This document shows positions 12,662 to 25,300 of a stretch of 64,000 nucleotides of DNA, piece by piece. The DNA is from Cyanoderma ruficeps (Eukaryota > Chordata > Aves > Passeriformes > Timaliidae). Positions within the stretch are counted from its first letter, which is position 1. Each line of letters opens with the position of its first letter. The position numbers and the translations under genes are program-made. The stretch covers positions 12,606,400-12,670,399 of the forward strand of contig VZDJ01007747.1 in assembly GCA_008694505.1 (NCBI GenBank). Direction: 5' to 3'. A model generated the notes under the pieces. That model did not search any database, was not told the origin of the DNA, and saw nothing but the letters and a program-made list of their open reading frames with translations.

Positions 12662-14156
12662 CTGCCAAGTTACAGGGAATTTCATATGTTATAAAGTAAC
12701 TGTTAAAAATCAAAAGTATCCTACAGTAAATTAGGATGCCTTCTTAAACTTCAAAACCAGAATAAGAATTTCTAGAGTTATACCCTTTAGTCAGTGAAAC
12801 ACACATCTATTTTACCTTCTTCCTGAATTTTCTTCTTCACAGGGACATGACATATCATCATGGAGCAGATGAAAAGTCACAGTGGAGCTAAAAGGGAACC
12901 TAACAGGCAGGATGGACCTTAAAACACAGAAGCATAGCCTGGCTTGTGTTGGAAAGGACCTCTGAAGGTCATCTGTCACCTAGTCCAACCACCTTGTAAT
13001 GAGCAAGGACACCTTCAAGCAGATCAGGTTGCTCAGAACCCCATCCAAACTTGAATGACCTTGAATGTTTCCAGAGATGGGGCATCTACCACCTCACTGG
13101 GCAGCCTGTTCCAGTAAATCCCTATCCTTACAGTAAAAAAATTTCTTCCCTTTATCTAGTGTGAATCTACTTTCTTCAGTTTAAAATTATTACCCCTGTC
13201 CTATCACAACAGGACCTGCTAAAACATCTCATCTTTCTTACAGACCCCCTTTAGGTTCTGGAAGGCTGCTAGAAGTACTCCTGGGAGTCTTCTCCTCTCC
13301 AGGCTGAGCAGCCCCAGCTCACTTAGCCCATCATCCCATAGGAGAGGTTCTCCAGCCCTCTGAACATCCTCACAGCCCTCTTCTGACCTGCTCCAACAGA
13401 TCCACATCCTTCTTGTGCTTATTCCCTTTTGGCACTAGATTTTAGTAAGCTATTCAACAAAAAATGGAAATTTTGCCTTATGTGTTCTTCAAACTCTCCA
13501 TTAAGGTACATGATTTCCAATATCATGTGAAAAAATACACCTCCTGCTATAAATCCTGCATTTCTCTGCCTACAAGCATTTGCTTAAACTGTAAGTTAAT
13601 ATATTTTCATCCAAGCTATCTGAAACACTGAAAGGTATTCAAACACATTGGTTTGAAAACTGTTTTGCTTGTTTTAGCATAACATCATTACAACTATCCT
13701 CCTGTAACACGAAAAAGTTACAAGTGGATTATTTGGTGTTCCAAAGCCATAACGCAAAAGAGAACAAAGTATTACCAGCTGTGATGCAATTGCAGAAAAT
13801 GAAAAGAAATAGTTTGATGAATCCAACTCTTAGCACCCTCTTTGCTTTCTGCAAAATTGTTACAGCCTCTATAAAGCAGGATTCCTTATACTTGAACACA
13901 AGCACTTCACTTTCTCTACTGAGCTGAGAAAGCACTTTCTTAAAATGGACATACCTAAAATATGTCTGCAGAGTGAATTGTTTCATTATGAAAGGCTGAC
14001 TATTGAAGATGTTATATCCCAGAAAACACAACCTATCAAACTGCTGAGGTTGGTTTACGGACAATGCTTAGCTTTTAAAATATTTTTGACACAATTGAAA
14101 AGCTTTCGGATTTTCATTGATTGTGTGTTGGAACATGGATTGTGTCCTGTACTTAC
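12662..14156 (-). other. VEGFC: VEGFC intron 2
   Basis: 1,495 bp between exons 2 and 3, bounded by GTAAGT and CTTGGCAG. A third of it is the CR1 copy at 12921-13420. The remainder is AT-rich without recognisable features. Open frames on both strands at 13.72-14.21 kb overlap each other and exon 2 and have no family features. Confidence 0.9.
12921..13420 (-). mobile_element. CR1 LINE copy, 3' half, antisense
   Basis: About 500 bp matching the reverse complement of the CR1 3' region in order: GTTGGAAAGGACC, then CTAGTCCAACCACC, a CAGCCTGTTCCAGTAAAT block, ATTTCTTCCC, CCCTGTCCTATCACAACAGG, TCTCCAGGCTGAGCAGCCCC, CATAGGAGAGGTTCTCCAGC and CTGCTCCAACAGATCCACAT. It is 5'-truncated and inserted in the short intron 2 in VEGFC orientation. 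It shows scattered substitutions and small indels, so it is not recent. Confidence 0.93.
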
Positions 14157-14370
14157 TTTTCAGGATCTCTGCATTATAGTGTGCAGCGGCAAATTTCAGG
14201 GAATCGTCTGATCTTGTATCAAAGTTGGAGTGTTCCCTGTTGTGTTGCCAACCTCCTCCTCTCAACTGACATTTGAACATTTTCCAGTATTCTGGGTAAA
14301 GTACTGTCATGAGTTCATCCACACTGGACACAGACCGCAACTGCTCTTCCAGGTCTTTGCTTCCATGAGC
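14157..14370 (-). CDS. VEGFC: VEGFC exon 2 (N-terminal propeptide, start of mature domain)
   Basis: Internal coding exon, 214 nt, of the secreted growth factor VEGF-C, which activates VEGFR-3 and VEGFR-2 on lymphatic and blood endothelium. Read on the minus strand, the acceptor ends in GGCAG after 14371 and the donor is GTAAGT at 14156-14151. The exon starts at a codon boundary with A-H-G-S-K-D-L-E-E and ends one base into a Ser codon. It contains SVSSVDELMTVLYPEYWKM and KFAAAHYNAEILK. The latter keeps the AA/AHYN site at which the N-terminal propeptide of human VEGF-C is removed (known for the ADAMTS3/CCBE1 system). The 71 complete codons equal human residues 50-120. Differences from the human protein are mild, mainly in the linker after GGWQHNRE. 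Identification is very secure. The exon boundaries come from splice consensus and agree with the phases of exon 3. Confidence 0.97.
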
Positions 14371-15727
14371 CTGCCAAAGCAACATGCAAGATTAATTACC
14401 TTCTCTAGCACACAAGGTCTGCTGGAAACTAGCCTGAAAAGCAACTCAAATGTTGTAAAATAAAGGGTTCTCATAAAAACTGCTTCTGTCAGTCAATGCC
14501 AACATTACTATATTGACAAATAATGAAATGTTTTGCCTCTTCCAACACTTCTTTATCACCCTTGTGGTTCAAAATATCTCTGTGAGAAAGGAGCTATGGA
14601 ATTAAACCTATACAAACATCATTTGCAGGTTATTAAAAAAATGCATTTTTATCCTGGAAATATAGTTTTTGTCATAAAATTTTGAATGCTTAAATCCCAA
14701 AACATTTAAATTATGTTCATGTTATTTAATATCATACACTCCTAAAGTAACACCAAGTATTTCCCATTGTCCCTTAGTCCTGGAAAACAAAAAACCCCCC
14801 AAAATGCAAAAACAGGTAACAAAATCAACAAATAAACAAAACACCAAACCAAAAAACTAATTCATGTTATTTACTACCCTTCTAGGGAAAATCTTAATAA
14901 GCAAATTCTATTATAAAGCACTAATCTTTCAATCAGCAAGACACGAGGACTTTGGTACCTTGAAGAATCTAAACCTCACACTCTCTTGCTGTTCCAGCAG
15001 AGCCTCAAATCCTGTAATCTTGCTTTCTTATTCTCTGGCCTTTACACAAACTCATGCAACTGCAGTCTTCTAAATGACTGAGATTTACATTCCAGTTTAT
15101 CGCTTATCAAGAAGATTCCTCTGTTTCTCTTAGATGAAACATACTGCATCAAAAGACTGGTGTGTATCCCCTGCCCACATGTCTCATTCATGAATTGCTG
15201 ACTTCCCAAAGGGAAGGGCAGTACGGAGAAAGAAGAGTATTGAAGAACCTTCAGCCACCTTCTCAGCCTACACGGCCCTTAGATGGCAGTATGAGACACA
15301 AAATATAGAGGTACACTTTGTACAAAGCGCATCCTGGCTGGAGACTCCCTACAGCTTACTACAAAACTGTTGGCTCTACTCAAAAAGCCACCAGGTTGTA
15401 AGAGCGTAAAACATATCTAAATGCAGGAATACGAAACTATATGAAGAGATATTTACAATTTCTTATCTGACTCAACTACTAACAAAAAATAAACTCAGTT
15501 CAATGATTTTGAACATTATGTGAGTAAAACAGGTAGTTCTGAACTAGCCCACCTGAATCAAAACTGCTCCCTGTCTCACAAACAACTACAAGGGTATCAA
15601 ATGGCTGCGTTTTGTGATTGCATATACTCCCTTATCTAGCGTCAAATACAGCAGAAACACCTCAGGATAAGGCAAATTCACAGAACTCATTTCTGTAAAT
15701 ACAGTTATATACAGAACTATGAAGGGG
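14371..15727 (-). other. VEGFC: VEGFC intron 1, proximal block
   Basis: Intron 1 starts upstream of exon 2 in gene orientation and runs to the right edge of the window. This first block is AT-rich, with an A/C-rich tract at 14789-14859. No element is recognised. Confidence 0.75.
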
Positions 15728-15919
15728 AGGAGGCACTGGAACAGTGCCACCCAGAGAAATGGTGGATATCCAATCCCTGGAATTGTTCAAGGGCAGGCTG
15801 GATGTAGCTCTGAGCAACCTGGTGCGGTGAAAGATGTACTTGTCCATGGCAGGGGACCTGGAGTTAGATGATCTTTAAGGTCCCGTCCAACTCAGGCCAT
15901 TGTGCAATTCTATTATTCT
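15728..15919 (+). mobile_element. CR1 LINE fragment, 3' end
   Basis: Sense-strand CR1 3' end: GAGGCACTGGAACAGTGCC, then a CAATCCCTGGAATTGTTCAA block, GGCAGGCTGGATGTAGCTCT, GAGCAACCTGGTG, CCATGGCAGGGGACCTGGAG, GATGATCTTTAAGGTCC and CCAACTCAGGCCATTGT. It ends in degenerate TTCTATTATTCTA copies of the CR1 terminal octamer repeat. It is opposite in orientation to VEGFC. Confidence 0.93.
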
Positions 15920-16989
15920 AATACCAATTTTAAATTTGTTTTATTTGACAAAGCATTATGAAGTTTAAAAAATATTTTCACTGAAGCCTTGCTAACCACA
16001 GTGTCCTTGCAGATGACTTTGTCCTGGGAGGTTTCAACAACCAAGGTATTGTCTCAGAAATGTGTCCATGCAGGTCTTCATCTCTTTCCTTGCCACCATA
16101 AGAAGGGCTAACCCTGACCCAAGCCATGCATCAAGAAGTTTCCGAGAGATTTGCCTTCAAATTTAATGGTAACAGAGAATTTCACTCCTCATCACCCCTG
16201 CTTCTCCTTGCAGGATGCCACTCAGGAGGCTCTCAATCAGTGGGTCACAGACAAAAATCCAAGCCTAACGAACAACTAATTTGGCTACTTGCGGCTTGCA
16301 CCTCCTGAGAGGTGAGAAGTGCAGGGTTTGAGCAGCCTCACTCCTGCCAAACTGTTTCCTGGGTGCTGCAGCACACTGCCAGCTCATTCCTTGAGTAATG
16401 GGAAGCAAGTTGCTGCACCAGCACAATGCCAGCGCTGCAGATGCATGTCTGGCACGTGATGGGAATACGCATGGCACAGTGTGTATATCCTGTCACAAGG
16501 CTGGAAGCCAGTCTATTATGTAAAAGGCACAGCAATAAAAACTGTAGTCAGCCATCCAGTAGCTGATCCTAGGAAGTTCTAGCAGATCATGGGGGTAACA
16601 TGGAAAGAGAATTCAACCAAAGCTTTGCTACCTTTGATGAATCCTTAAAAGCCTGTACAGCCCACAGTAGACAGAACATTGGCTATTGCTGTTGCAGATA
16701 TTCAAAGTACAGGCTTAGAGCATCAGGAAAATTCGTAACAAAGCTCAATATTACTTTGTTGATAAGAAGTCAGGCGTGGAGCAGGGAAGTGAAATTGTTG
16801 AAAATAATGCATGCTGATTAAATCCTCTTTTGTCAGGCAATCAAGTCATGTCATTCCAGCTGGACTTAATTTTTTATACATGTATTAAATATGTATGAAT
16901 AAAACTCAAAATATGAAGAAATTAATGTCTTTAATTAAGCATTTTATCAAATGTAATAAAGCGTTGTTTTACCCTGGATATTCCATGGG
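15920..16989 (-). other. VEGFC: VEGFC intron 1, 15.9-17.0 kb
   Basis: Between two CR1 copies. The part from about 16000 to 16600 is GC-richer than its surroundings and includes the LTR-like candidate listed separately. The rest is AT-rich and featureless. Confidence 0.6.
16300..16599 (+). mobile_element. Possible degraded retroviral LTR
   Basis: A GC-richer block with promoter-like layout. TGTGTATATCC near 16480 could be a TATA element. About 50 bp later comes GCAATAAAAACTG near 16527, a possible polyadenylation signal, and the block could close at ...GGGGTAACA (16599). This spacing resembles compact avian alpharetrovirus-like LTRs. I could not find a matching 5' TG end or a target-site duplication, so the call is weak. 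It could instead be unrelated unique sequence. Confidence 0.22.
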
Positions 16990-17744
16990 CCATAGTGCCA
17001 CATGCCTACAACCTGAGACAAGGAAGTCCCAGTTGTGTGGACAGATTAAGGAAAGAGAGCCTGGAGAGCAGCACAGTGCAAAGGGACCTGGAAGTTCTGG
17101 TTAATGGAAAGTTGAAGCTGAGCCAGCAGTGCCCAGGCAGCCAGGAGGGCCACCCATGTCCTGGGGTGCATCAGGGACAGCATCACCAGCTGGGCAAGGG
17201 AGGGGATTGTCCTGCTGTGCTTTGCACTGGGGCAGCCTCACCTTGAGTGCTGGGGGCAGTTTTGAGTGCCTCAATATAAAAAACAAAACAAAAAACACAA
17301 GCTATTAGAGAGTGTCCAAAGGAGTGCCACAAGGCTGGTGAAGGGTCTGAAGTGACTGAGAAGACTTGGTTTGTTCAGTCTAAAGGAGACTGAGGGGAGG
17401 CCTCATTGTGGTCTTCAATATCCTGACAAAGGGAAGCAGAGGGGCAGACATTGATCTCATCAAAGACCAACAACTGGATTTGAGGAAATGGCATGAAGAT
17501 GAGTTGGGGGAAGTTTAGTTTGGATCTCAGAAAAAGGTTCTTCACCCAGAGGGTGGTTGGACACTGGAACAGGCTCCCCAGGGAATTGGTCATAGCACCA
17601 AGCCTGTCTGAGTTCAAGGAGTGTTTGGACAATGCTCTCAAGCACATGGTGTGACTCTCGGGGCTGCTGTGTGCAGAGCCAGGAGCTGGAGTTCAGTGAT
17701 CCTAATGGGTCCCTTTCCAACTCAGTTTATTCTATAATTCTCTG
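16990..17744 (+). mobile_element. CR1 LINE copy, about 750 bp, sense
   Basis: A long CR1 3' portion in plus orientation. Recognisable blocks in order are GACCTGGAAGTTCTGGTTAA, GCCAGCAGTGCCCAGGCAGC, CTATTAGAGAGTGTCCAAAG, TTGGTTTGTTCAGTCTAAAG, GACTGAGGGGAGGCCTCATT, AGGTTCTTCACCCAGAGGGT, GGAACAGGCTCCCCAGGGAA, CAATGCTCTCAAGCACATGG and CAACTCAGTTTATTCTATAA. A short A-rich run at about 17275-17300 sits where CR1 has CAATATAA and looks like a later expansion. Open frames on both strands here are element remnants, not host genes. Confidence 0.94.
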
Positions 17745-20700
17745 AGTACTCAATATAAACCAAAGGACAACAATTTCTGGAACAGATACATAAAATTACT
17801 TTTTAAAAGAAATCATCATTATTGCATCTGAAGTATTTTCTGCTTAGCTTAATAAAGCCATGTGCTTGTAAAATTGGCTTCAATTCAAATTTACACTGTG
17901 GAAAAACAATTTGATCACTAGAGGACTTTTGTTCTAACCTCTCTTCCAATTTTGAAAGAAAAGGAGAAGGAAATTCACATATCTGTACTAAATACACTAC
18001 ACCTAGTGCCCAGAGTTAGGGAACAAAAAAAAACCAAAAAAAAAGAAAGTATACATTGATTTTTCAATATGCTTACAGTGATACCTTGAGATACAGATCA
18101 ATGCTCTCTTCCTGTACATTTATGTATTTTTTAACTGCAGCAAATTACTCTCACCTGTGAAAAACTGTTTAGATGAACATTTGTTTAAAAAATTTGAGAT
18201 TTGATTTTGTAGAACAGCCAAATGTCTTGTTGACATGAACATCAAATGAAATCCTAAGTTCTGGATCATTACAAGGGTGTCTCCTGCATACAGGATAAGC
18301 ATCAGATCATTAAGGCTCCTTAGGAAGAGTTTCCTAATTTTTAAGGGAAGAATGAATCTGCTTCTGTAAATATAATAGTAGTCTGGCAACATTTTTGATT
18401 TTGTGCAAATTTTGGTAATTTCACAAAGATATACTGTTTTGGTCCATATCTTTTATTCTCTACTCTTTCTTAATTATGCATTGGCTTGTAGCCAAAGGAC
18501 AGTGGATTTCCATTGCAAAACAATTTTGAGACTTAAACACATATTTAGGATATATGATGACACAAAGAAATAACATCAACAAAAATGTACTAGAGATCAG
18601 AGGAGCTCATATTTTTCATTCTTCTTATGCAAGTGCAGATTAGTAAAGTTCAGAGAGAAATATGGCTTGTAGCTGCAATTGCTGTCACCAAGCTAGTTAT
18701 TCCCAAATGTTAAGTTCAAAGCGAGGAAAAAAAAAAGTAATAGAACATTAGCAAAGGTTGTAATAAGAGAAAATCTATGACTTTTAGGACTGAAGAAAGC
18801 TTTTTGATAAATTTAAACAGACAGTTGATTTTCATATAATTACAGAGTGCTCCTCATGAAATCAGGGACCAACTGCTTGATGTTTTACTAGTAATACATT
18901 CTGGGATTTATGTTTTATATTAAAAAGGAAGCAGGAAATAGTGCCAAGAGTGACTGCACAGGAAGGAGTTTTCTCTATCCCATGCTTTCTATATTCTTGG
19001 CATTGTCAAACAGATTGGGGTTTGAACTTTTTTTTTTTTAATCACCATCACTCTCTTCATAAGTGTTTATCTCCACCCTCTGGCTGATCATTCTACTGTT
19101 TTGTGTCATTTTTACCTATTATTAGTGTTGTCTGGCATGAACACCTAAAAATGCTAGAAGGTATATTCTAGAGAAAGACACTGATTAGACCTTTGACTAG
19201 CCAAATTCTACAAGATGATAGGCAGTATTAAGCAAAATAACAACCTAAAAATACAAGTATGAATGGAGAATACAATAAAGATAAACTTCTCCATTTTATT
19301 AATTTCCCATTTTTCATGAGGAACAGGGGAAATGACAAATACATACAAATAAAGGTGTAAAGCTTGGTGACAAGTGCTCTCTTGCTATTATTTATTTAAT
19401 TTCAGAACATTTTGTTCTGTCAAAGTATGTTTTTCACAATGGCTTTCCATTACATGGTATGTCCAGTTTTTCATAAAATTATGGCTTGCAAGGGAAAGGG
19501 CAGAATGCCAAATAGGCTCTACATCCATTAACAAAGTCAAATGTATAATAGATTTTCCATGCATTACATTACTTATCTTTCATATGTTCCCAGTGTTTGC
19601 CTCTATTATTAATAACAAAGGTCAGAACACTTAATATTTGGCAGCATACTTGACACATAATTGATGGCGTAATGTGTTTTAACAGTACCTTATGTATCTG
19701 ATACAGTTGTCAGCTCATTCCATTTTCAAGGATTTTGTGGACAATTCTTAATGGAAAAATACTGTCTATAAACCCCTTCATTTTAGGACGCTTATATTCT
19801 GCATTTATTGATTGACTGAAATGGATTAAAATCAAGTATTTAAATCCAAATGTTGAAATGACTTGTAAGCAAATAGAAATATTGCAAGAGGAAAGTATTT
19901 ATAAACATTTCACTTGCATAATAATTTATTGCAATTTTCATGTATTTCAGCGCTAGTTATTTTAGAAGTTGATGCCATTAAAAATATATATATATTCTAA
20001 TTAAAAACTGTAGCTATAGTTAAGAATTAAGTTCAACTTTTATGCCCACTTCTATGGTCTTTTACTGGAAAAGCCCTGATTCTGATCTCTCAAGCACTCA
20101 TTTGTCACCAGCAAACTAAGATGACTGTAGATGCAAACTTCTAAGTTACCGTTCAATAAAGTAACAAAGCAGTGCCTAACAGAAGCCAAACAGTAACAGT
20201 GAACACAGATCTTATTTCACATCACTTCAAGTAAGTAGAAAGACCACTGCAGTTAATGTGAACTAAATCAAAACATCATGACAACAGCAAAGATTAGAAT
20301 CAGTCTCTGCTCCAAAGAGCTTACAAAGCACATCAGACAAACATAAAATGTAATCAAAGTACAAAATAAATAAATAAAAGAGTCTGAACTATATTATGCT
20401 TTAGTGATTTCTATTCATGATGGCATTTTAAAAACTAAGAACAACATTAGGGAAAGAAAACAAATAAATGGGAGGAGTCAGGAAGAGGACATACAAAGTA
20501 GATAGGCAAGGAAAAATAAATGAATTTGGAAAGAAATTCAAAAGAGAATTTGCTAAGAAGGAAGAAAAAGACATTGACTATAAGGATAAACTTATGACGA
20601 CAGAAGATTCACTTCTATGTTATATGTCATGTCTCCTTTCTCTTGTTTTGACCATTTTTTGAGAGGAAGATGCATAAACTGTTAGAAAATCATCCTAGGC

Positions 20701-22261
20701 TTATACTATTTAATATTTCTCCTCCTGCTTATAAGTACAAGTATTTAGGCTGAGGTAGCGCATAATGTAAAATTTCCATATTAAGGTAAATTCAATTTTA
20801 TGCATGTCAGCATTTTTAGGGTAATATTTTATTTAGATATTCTTACACAATGCCAGAATATATATCTAAGTTTATAGATTTGCACAAAGGTACTTATGTT
20901 AAGTCCTTTAGTCAAACATTTAGCTGCTGCTGAGGTTCTGAAACATGCACTTGGCTGGTACTTATTCTACAACTACCTGCATTCCTCAGTGGTTCTCAAC
21001 CTTCCCTAAAAAAATGCCAGTACTTTGATATATTCAATGGGAATTACTTATGAAAATACCTTTTTTTTTTTTTTAAATCTCAGTTTGAGTTCCCTGGGAA
21101 GCAGAGAGAAAAGGAAAAAGAAATTTTAATTGCTTTCTAGAGCAACTCTGTAGACTGCTGCCTGATTGCATTAGAAACTCATTTTGGACAGCCAGTTCTC
21201 ATAGGTTTCTACAAACTTTAATTAATAAATAATTAATAACATTCCTGACTATAACAGAGAGCAGTTTACAGAACAAGGATTTGTGGCACCTTAGCTAGAC
21301 ACCATTTTGGAAGCAATTTCACAACTAGATTATAGTAACAGGAAAGGTTTTGTTCTCACACCCTTCAGTCTGATTTTTAAAATCAGCACTGTTTCAAAGC
21401 AGCTCTCCAGTGTTCCTAAATCCCTGAAGACTATTTCTCAGAGTACAGCAAATTGTAATTGAAAAATAAAATACAAAAATCAAACCCATTATCAATAGAC
21501 TTAATTCACTATTCAGGAGCTTTCACTAGATAAGCCCACAAAGGTCAAAGGCTGCAAATACACCGGATAACCATTTGCTGGGTAAGTGCAGCTGCATCTG
21601 GATTGTTTAATTGATTCAAGGGCTTGTACTGAAGCTTCTAGCTAGCATTACAGATAGATTTGGAATCAATAAGGATTTGGATTATTACTGTTGAAAGGCT
21701 TACATGTGATTAAATCTTGGAGACATCAGGCAGTGCAATCTGTACCAGATGAGATCTGTGTATTATTTTCTTGGTCATCAGCAGCTTCAGTGACCAGTGC
21801 CGACAAATGTGTGGATCGCCATGCATGACCAGATGCATGACCAGAAGAAAGGGGAAGCCCTTTGTAAGTAAAAAACATTTGTAAAGTGAAAATGAAGGAG
21901 AACACTGTGATGATTGCCGGGATATCAAGGTGATTAACAGACACAACCCTGCCAGAAAGGAGACAGCTAACAGAATGAGAATGCCAGTGCCCTCTGCAAC
22001 GCAGCCACTGCAGCCACAAAGGTTCTGGTGCTGATTGCATGTGCTCTGTCTACAAGACATCTAGGCTGCTGTCACATGGCAGTTCTGTAGAATTTGACGC
22101 ATTAGAAAAGCAATATGTTCATGTTGAATGCTTTTAAGCAACTTTTAACTAACACTGACAAAAGCAAAGCACACAATTCTATAAAGAAAAACTTGTACTC
22201 CTACTAGAAATCCTCCTCCTTTTAAGATCATACTCTCTCTGAAAAAGATAAAATGCCAGGG

Positions 22262-22302
22262 TTTTTTTTTTTTTTTTGNTTTTTTGTTTTGTTTTGTTTT
22301 AT
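22262..22302. repeat. Poly-T / (TTTTG)n tract containing one N
   Basis: A long T run followed by TTTTG-type units. Base 22279 is given as n, the only ambiguous base noticed in the window, which fits uncertain homopolymer length in the assembly. An A-run on the opposite strand could be the tail of a lost insertion, but nothing recognisable flanks it. Confidence 0.8.
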
Positions 22303-25300
22303 TTAATAGGGTCTGAATATTGCTGCTTTTTCAAAATACCCTGCAACCTCTTGTCTTCCTTTCAGCAATGACATGCATCCCATTAAAATCAATATAAAAG
22401 AATAAACCGTCAGGTCTTTCAAAGAAGGTTGCTTGTTCTCAGCCTTTGCTTAGCTTTCCCTGGCATTGCTTTTATTAACAACTACCATTAGCTCTGTCCA
22501 AAAAAAAAAAATCAAACAAATATAGAGTCTTTTTTTGAAGAAAATTATTAACATGGTAGCATTGCAATGAGCTGCCATCGCCTGAGCAAGTGTAACCCCG
22601 GCAGTGAGAATTAAAAAATTCCTCAGTATCAAATTGAGAGTTTGTAACTGGAGAGGTAAGGGACAGCCCCTTCACTTTAATTTGAATGCCAGCACATTCT
22701 GAGACACTGCTTGAGTACAGTACCTGTGCTACATGAATACCTCCCAAATCCTAATTAGTCAGCGAGCAGGAGTTCTGGCTATGTATCAAGGGACTGGCTT
22801 CAAGAAGGCAGCAGGTAGTTTTTACATTTTTATGTTTTCTATTCTACAGGTCAATTGTTCATAAAAGAATTTTCACTAAGGGTAGGAATAATAAATTGCA
22901 CATTTGTAAGAACATTTTCTGAGTTATGCTGAACACACAGGTTCTCACTGTGATGAGACTATTTAGTTTTCAATTCAACACTTTTGCTTAAATTTTTGAA
23001 AATGTAGTCATTTATAAGAGAGAAATATTACATGAACACATCATGTCTTACCATTGTTGAATAGTTTCTCTCACTACTAAGTAACCTTCCTTTTCATCAA
23101 GCTTTTAAAATCACTATTTGAAACACTGAACAAATATAATTAATTCATGGTCTAAATATTTAGCAACAGGTCACCGAAACTTCTTGAATTAGTTATACTT
23201 TTTAAATGGTTCATAAAACAAATAATTTCACAGGCCATGAAACTAGATCACTGAATTTCAAAGACAAACTTGAACTTTATTCCTAAACAAATGTCTTGAT
23301 CTACAAGGACATGATTTCTGTTTTGTTAAACAAATCTTGCACAGTTTACAGATCTGTAAAGAAATATTAATTACAAGACCACCTACTTTGTCATTATTTA
23401 AAAAAAATATTCCAGCCATAAGCACAACACACTACTTAAAATTCAACAAAAAACTAAAGAAAAATGAGCAACTTATAACACAGTAATTCTACTTACAAAA
23501 CCCTAGTTTTAAATTATTACAAAAAGGTTTTGTATATATGAAAGAGGAAACATATAAAGGGCTTCAGAAACCTGTGCATTTTATTAAATGTTAGGGTTTT
23601 CTATGTATATGCCATTAAATTATTATTATTGGTTTATGCTATTTAGCATTATGTTTTTTCAGTTCACTTGACACAAGTCTATTTAATAAGCCAAAGTAAC
23701 ACACCAGACTAACATATCAGGCAGGTTTTGGAAACTAACATATTAAGTTGCTAGATTTCATTAATAAACAAAGTACCAAAAGAAGATTTTATTTTTGTTA
23801 TCAAGGTATTACTTAAATATTTTATGTAAAGGATCTTTGCTAATCCAGGCAAAAGAGAGATCATCTGAATATTTCAGATATACAATTAGGTACACAATTC
23901 AGAGGACCTGCTACCCACAACCTGCTTGCACCTAATCTGATAATTTGTGTTGGAAATTTTTCTCTTCTGAATTCTGTGTGAAACATCCTTTGGACCAAAA
24001 TTTGACACTTGTTACAGAAAAGTTGTGCAGAGGCAAACACATTTGTTTGGACATTGAGCCTGTAATACTTTTTTTTTTTTCTTTTTGCTTGCTCTGATTG
24101 GCTAACTTCATTGCAAACTACAGTATAGAAATCAGTAGTTCTGTGGAGCTGTCACATCTGTTCTGAATGGTGGGGAGGAAAAATTTTTTTTAAAAAAAAG
24201 GGTCTTTGATCACAAAAGAGATAAATCTTGCTTGTGTCTCACTAAAGGAAAAATTACTGTACCATGTAAAACCTGACAGGTATTAAGAGATTTTCCAGCA
24301 AGGCATGAGATATAGGGAAAAAGCAAATGAAACCTTGAGAATGGCAAATCCAAGAACTAAATCGAGACTTGGTCACAATTCCCTTTCATGCAACTAAATC
24401 GGGGGAAATGTATGTTGCCCATTATTTTTGGCTTACATTATTCTGAATAGCGTATTGTACAGCAATGTTACTTAAAAAGGATCAGGGAACATCAGCAGTA
24501 TTAACATAGATGCTAATTTACACTGACAGGACATAGAGTAATCCAATGCTGAACACAGTATGCTATCAGAAGAGTTTTTGACTGCAGAAAGAAGTTATTG
24601 CACCAAGTATGCCCCCAGGTATCAACTTCCATTGAATGGCAAGAAGACACATAACCCCCGATGGAAGATACAACATTGTATCTTGAAACCTATTATAATT
24701 GCCACTAGTTGCAACTTGTCCTATACCACCTTGCTGAGCTGCCTCTATTCTTATCCAGGCCCAGAAACTAATGAAAAATAAAACAGATTTATATGGATTA
24801 TATATATTAAAAGAAGGCACACTGAGAACAAGAGAAAGGGAGAAAGAGGCTCTAGTTATTCCAAGTCTGTGGAAAGATGTAAGAAAGATGTTTAAAACTA
24901 ACCTAAGCATAGGCATAAACCTTACTGTTATATTGAAATATTTACTCATGTTAAACTTTTTATTTGCTCTTAGAAGTAAACTATTTTTTAATTAAAAATG
25001 AGTTTGTATCATTGCATTTTGTAGTCACTTGGTCACAGAGTCTTGAACAGAAGAACTTTAGGTGAAAAAACCCAGTCAGGTTTGCAGTACAAAAACAGGA
25101 ATGGGAAAAGAGATAAGGGAGTTAAGGTGGGTTAGTACTATGACTATGCAACACCCAGTCTCCAGCTTGGAGCACTCTGAGATTTTATTCTTGAACAGTA
25201 AAGGTACACATCTTGAGAGGACAGATTCTGATACACAAAGTAGGAAAAAAACCAACAAAAGCCTCTCGACTTTCTGAAAAAAATAGATCCTATCATTTTC

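Noticed and set aside
12336..12713. 125-residue open frame covering exon 3 and its flanks
   Set aside because: Only 12471-12661 has VEGF similarity and good splice signals. The ends are intron read-through.
24060..24130. CCAAT-box promoter (GATTGGCTAAC) inside intron 1
   Set aside because: A single motif without a convincing TATA element, CpG content or adjacent exon is not enough for a promoter call.
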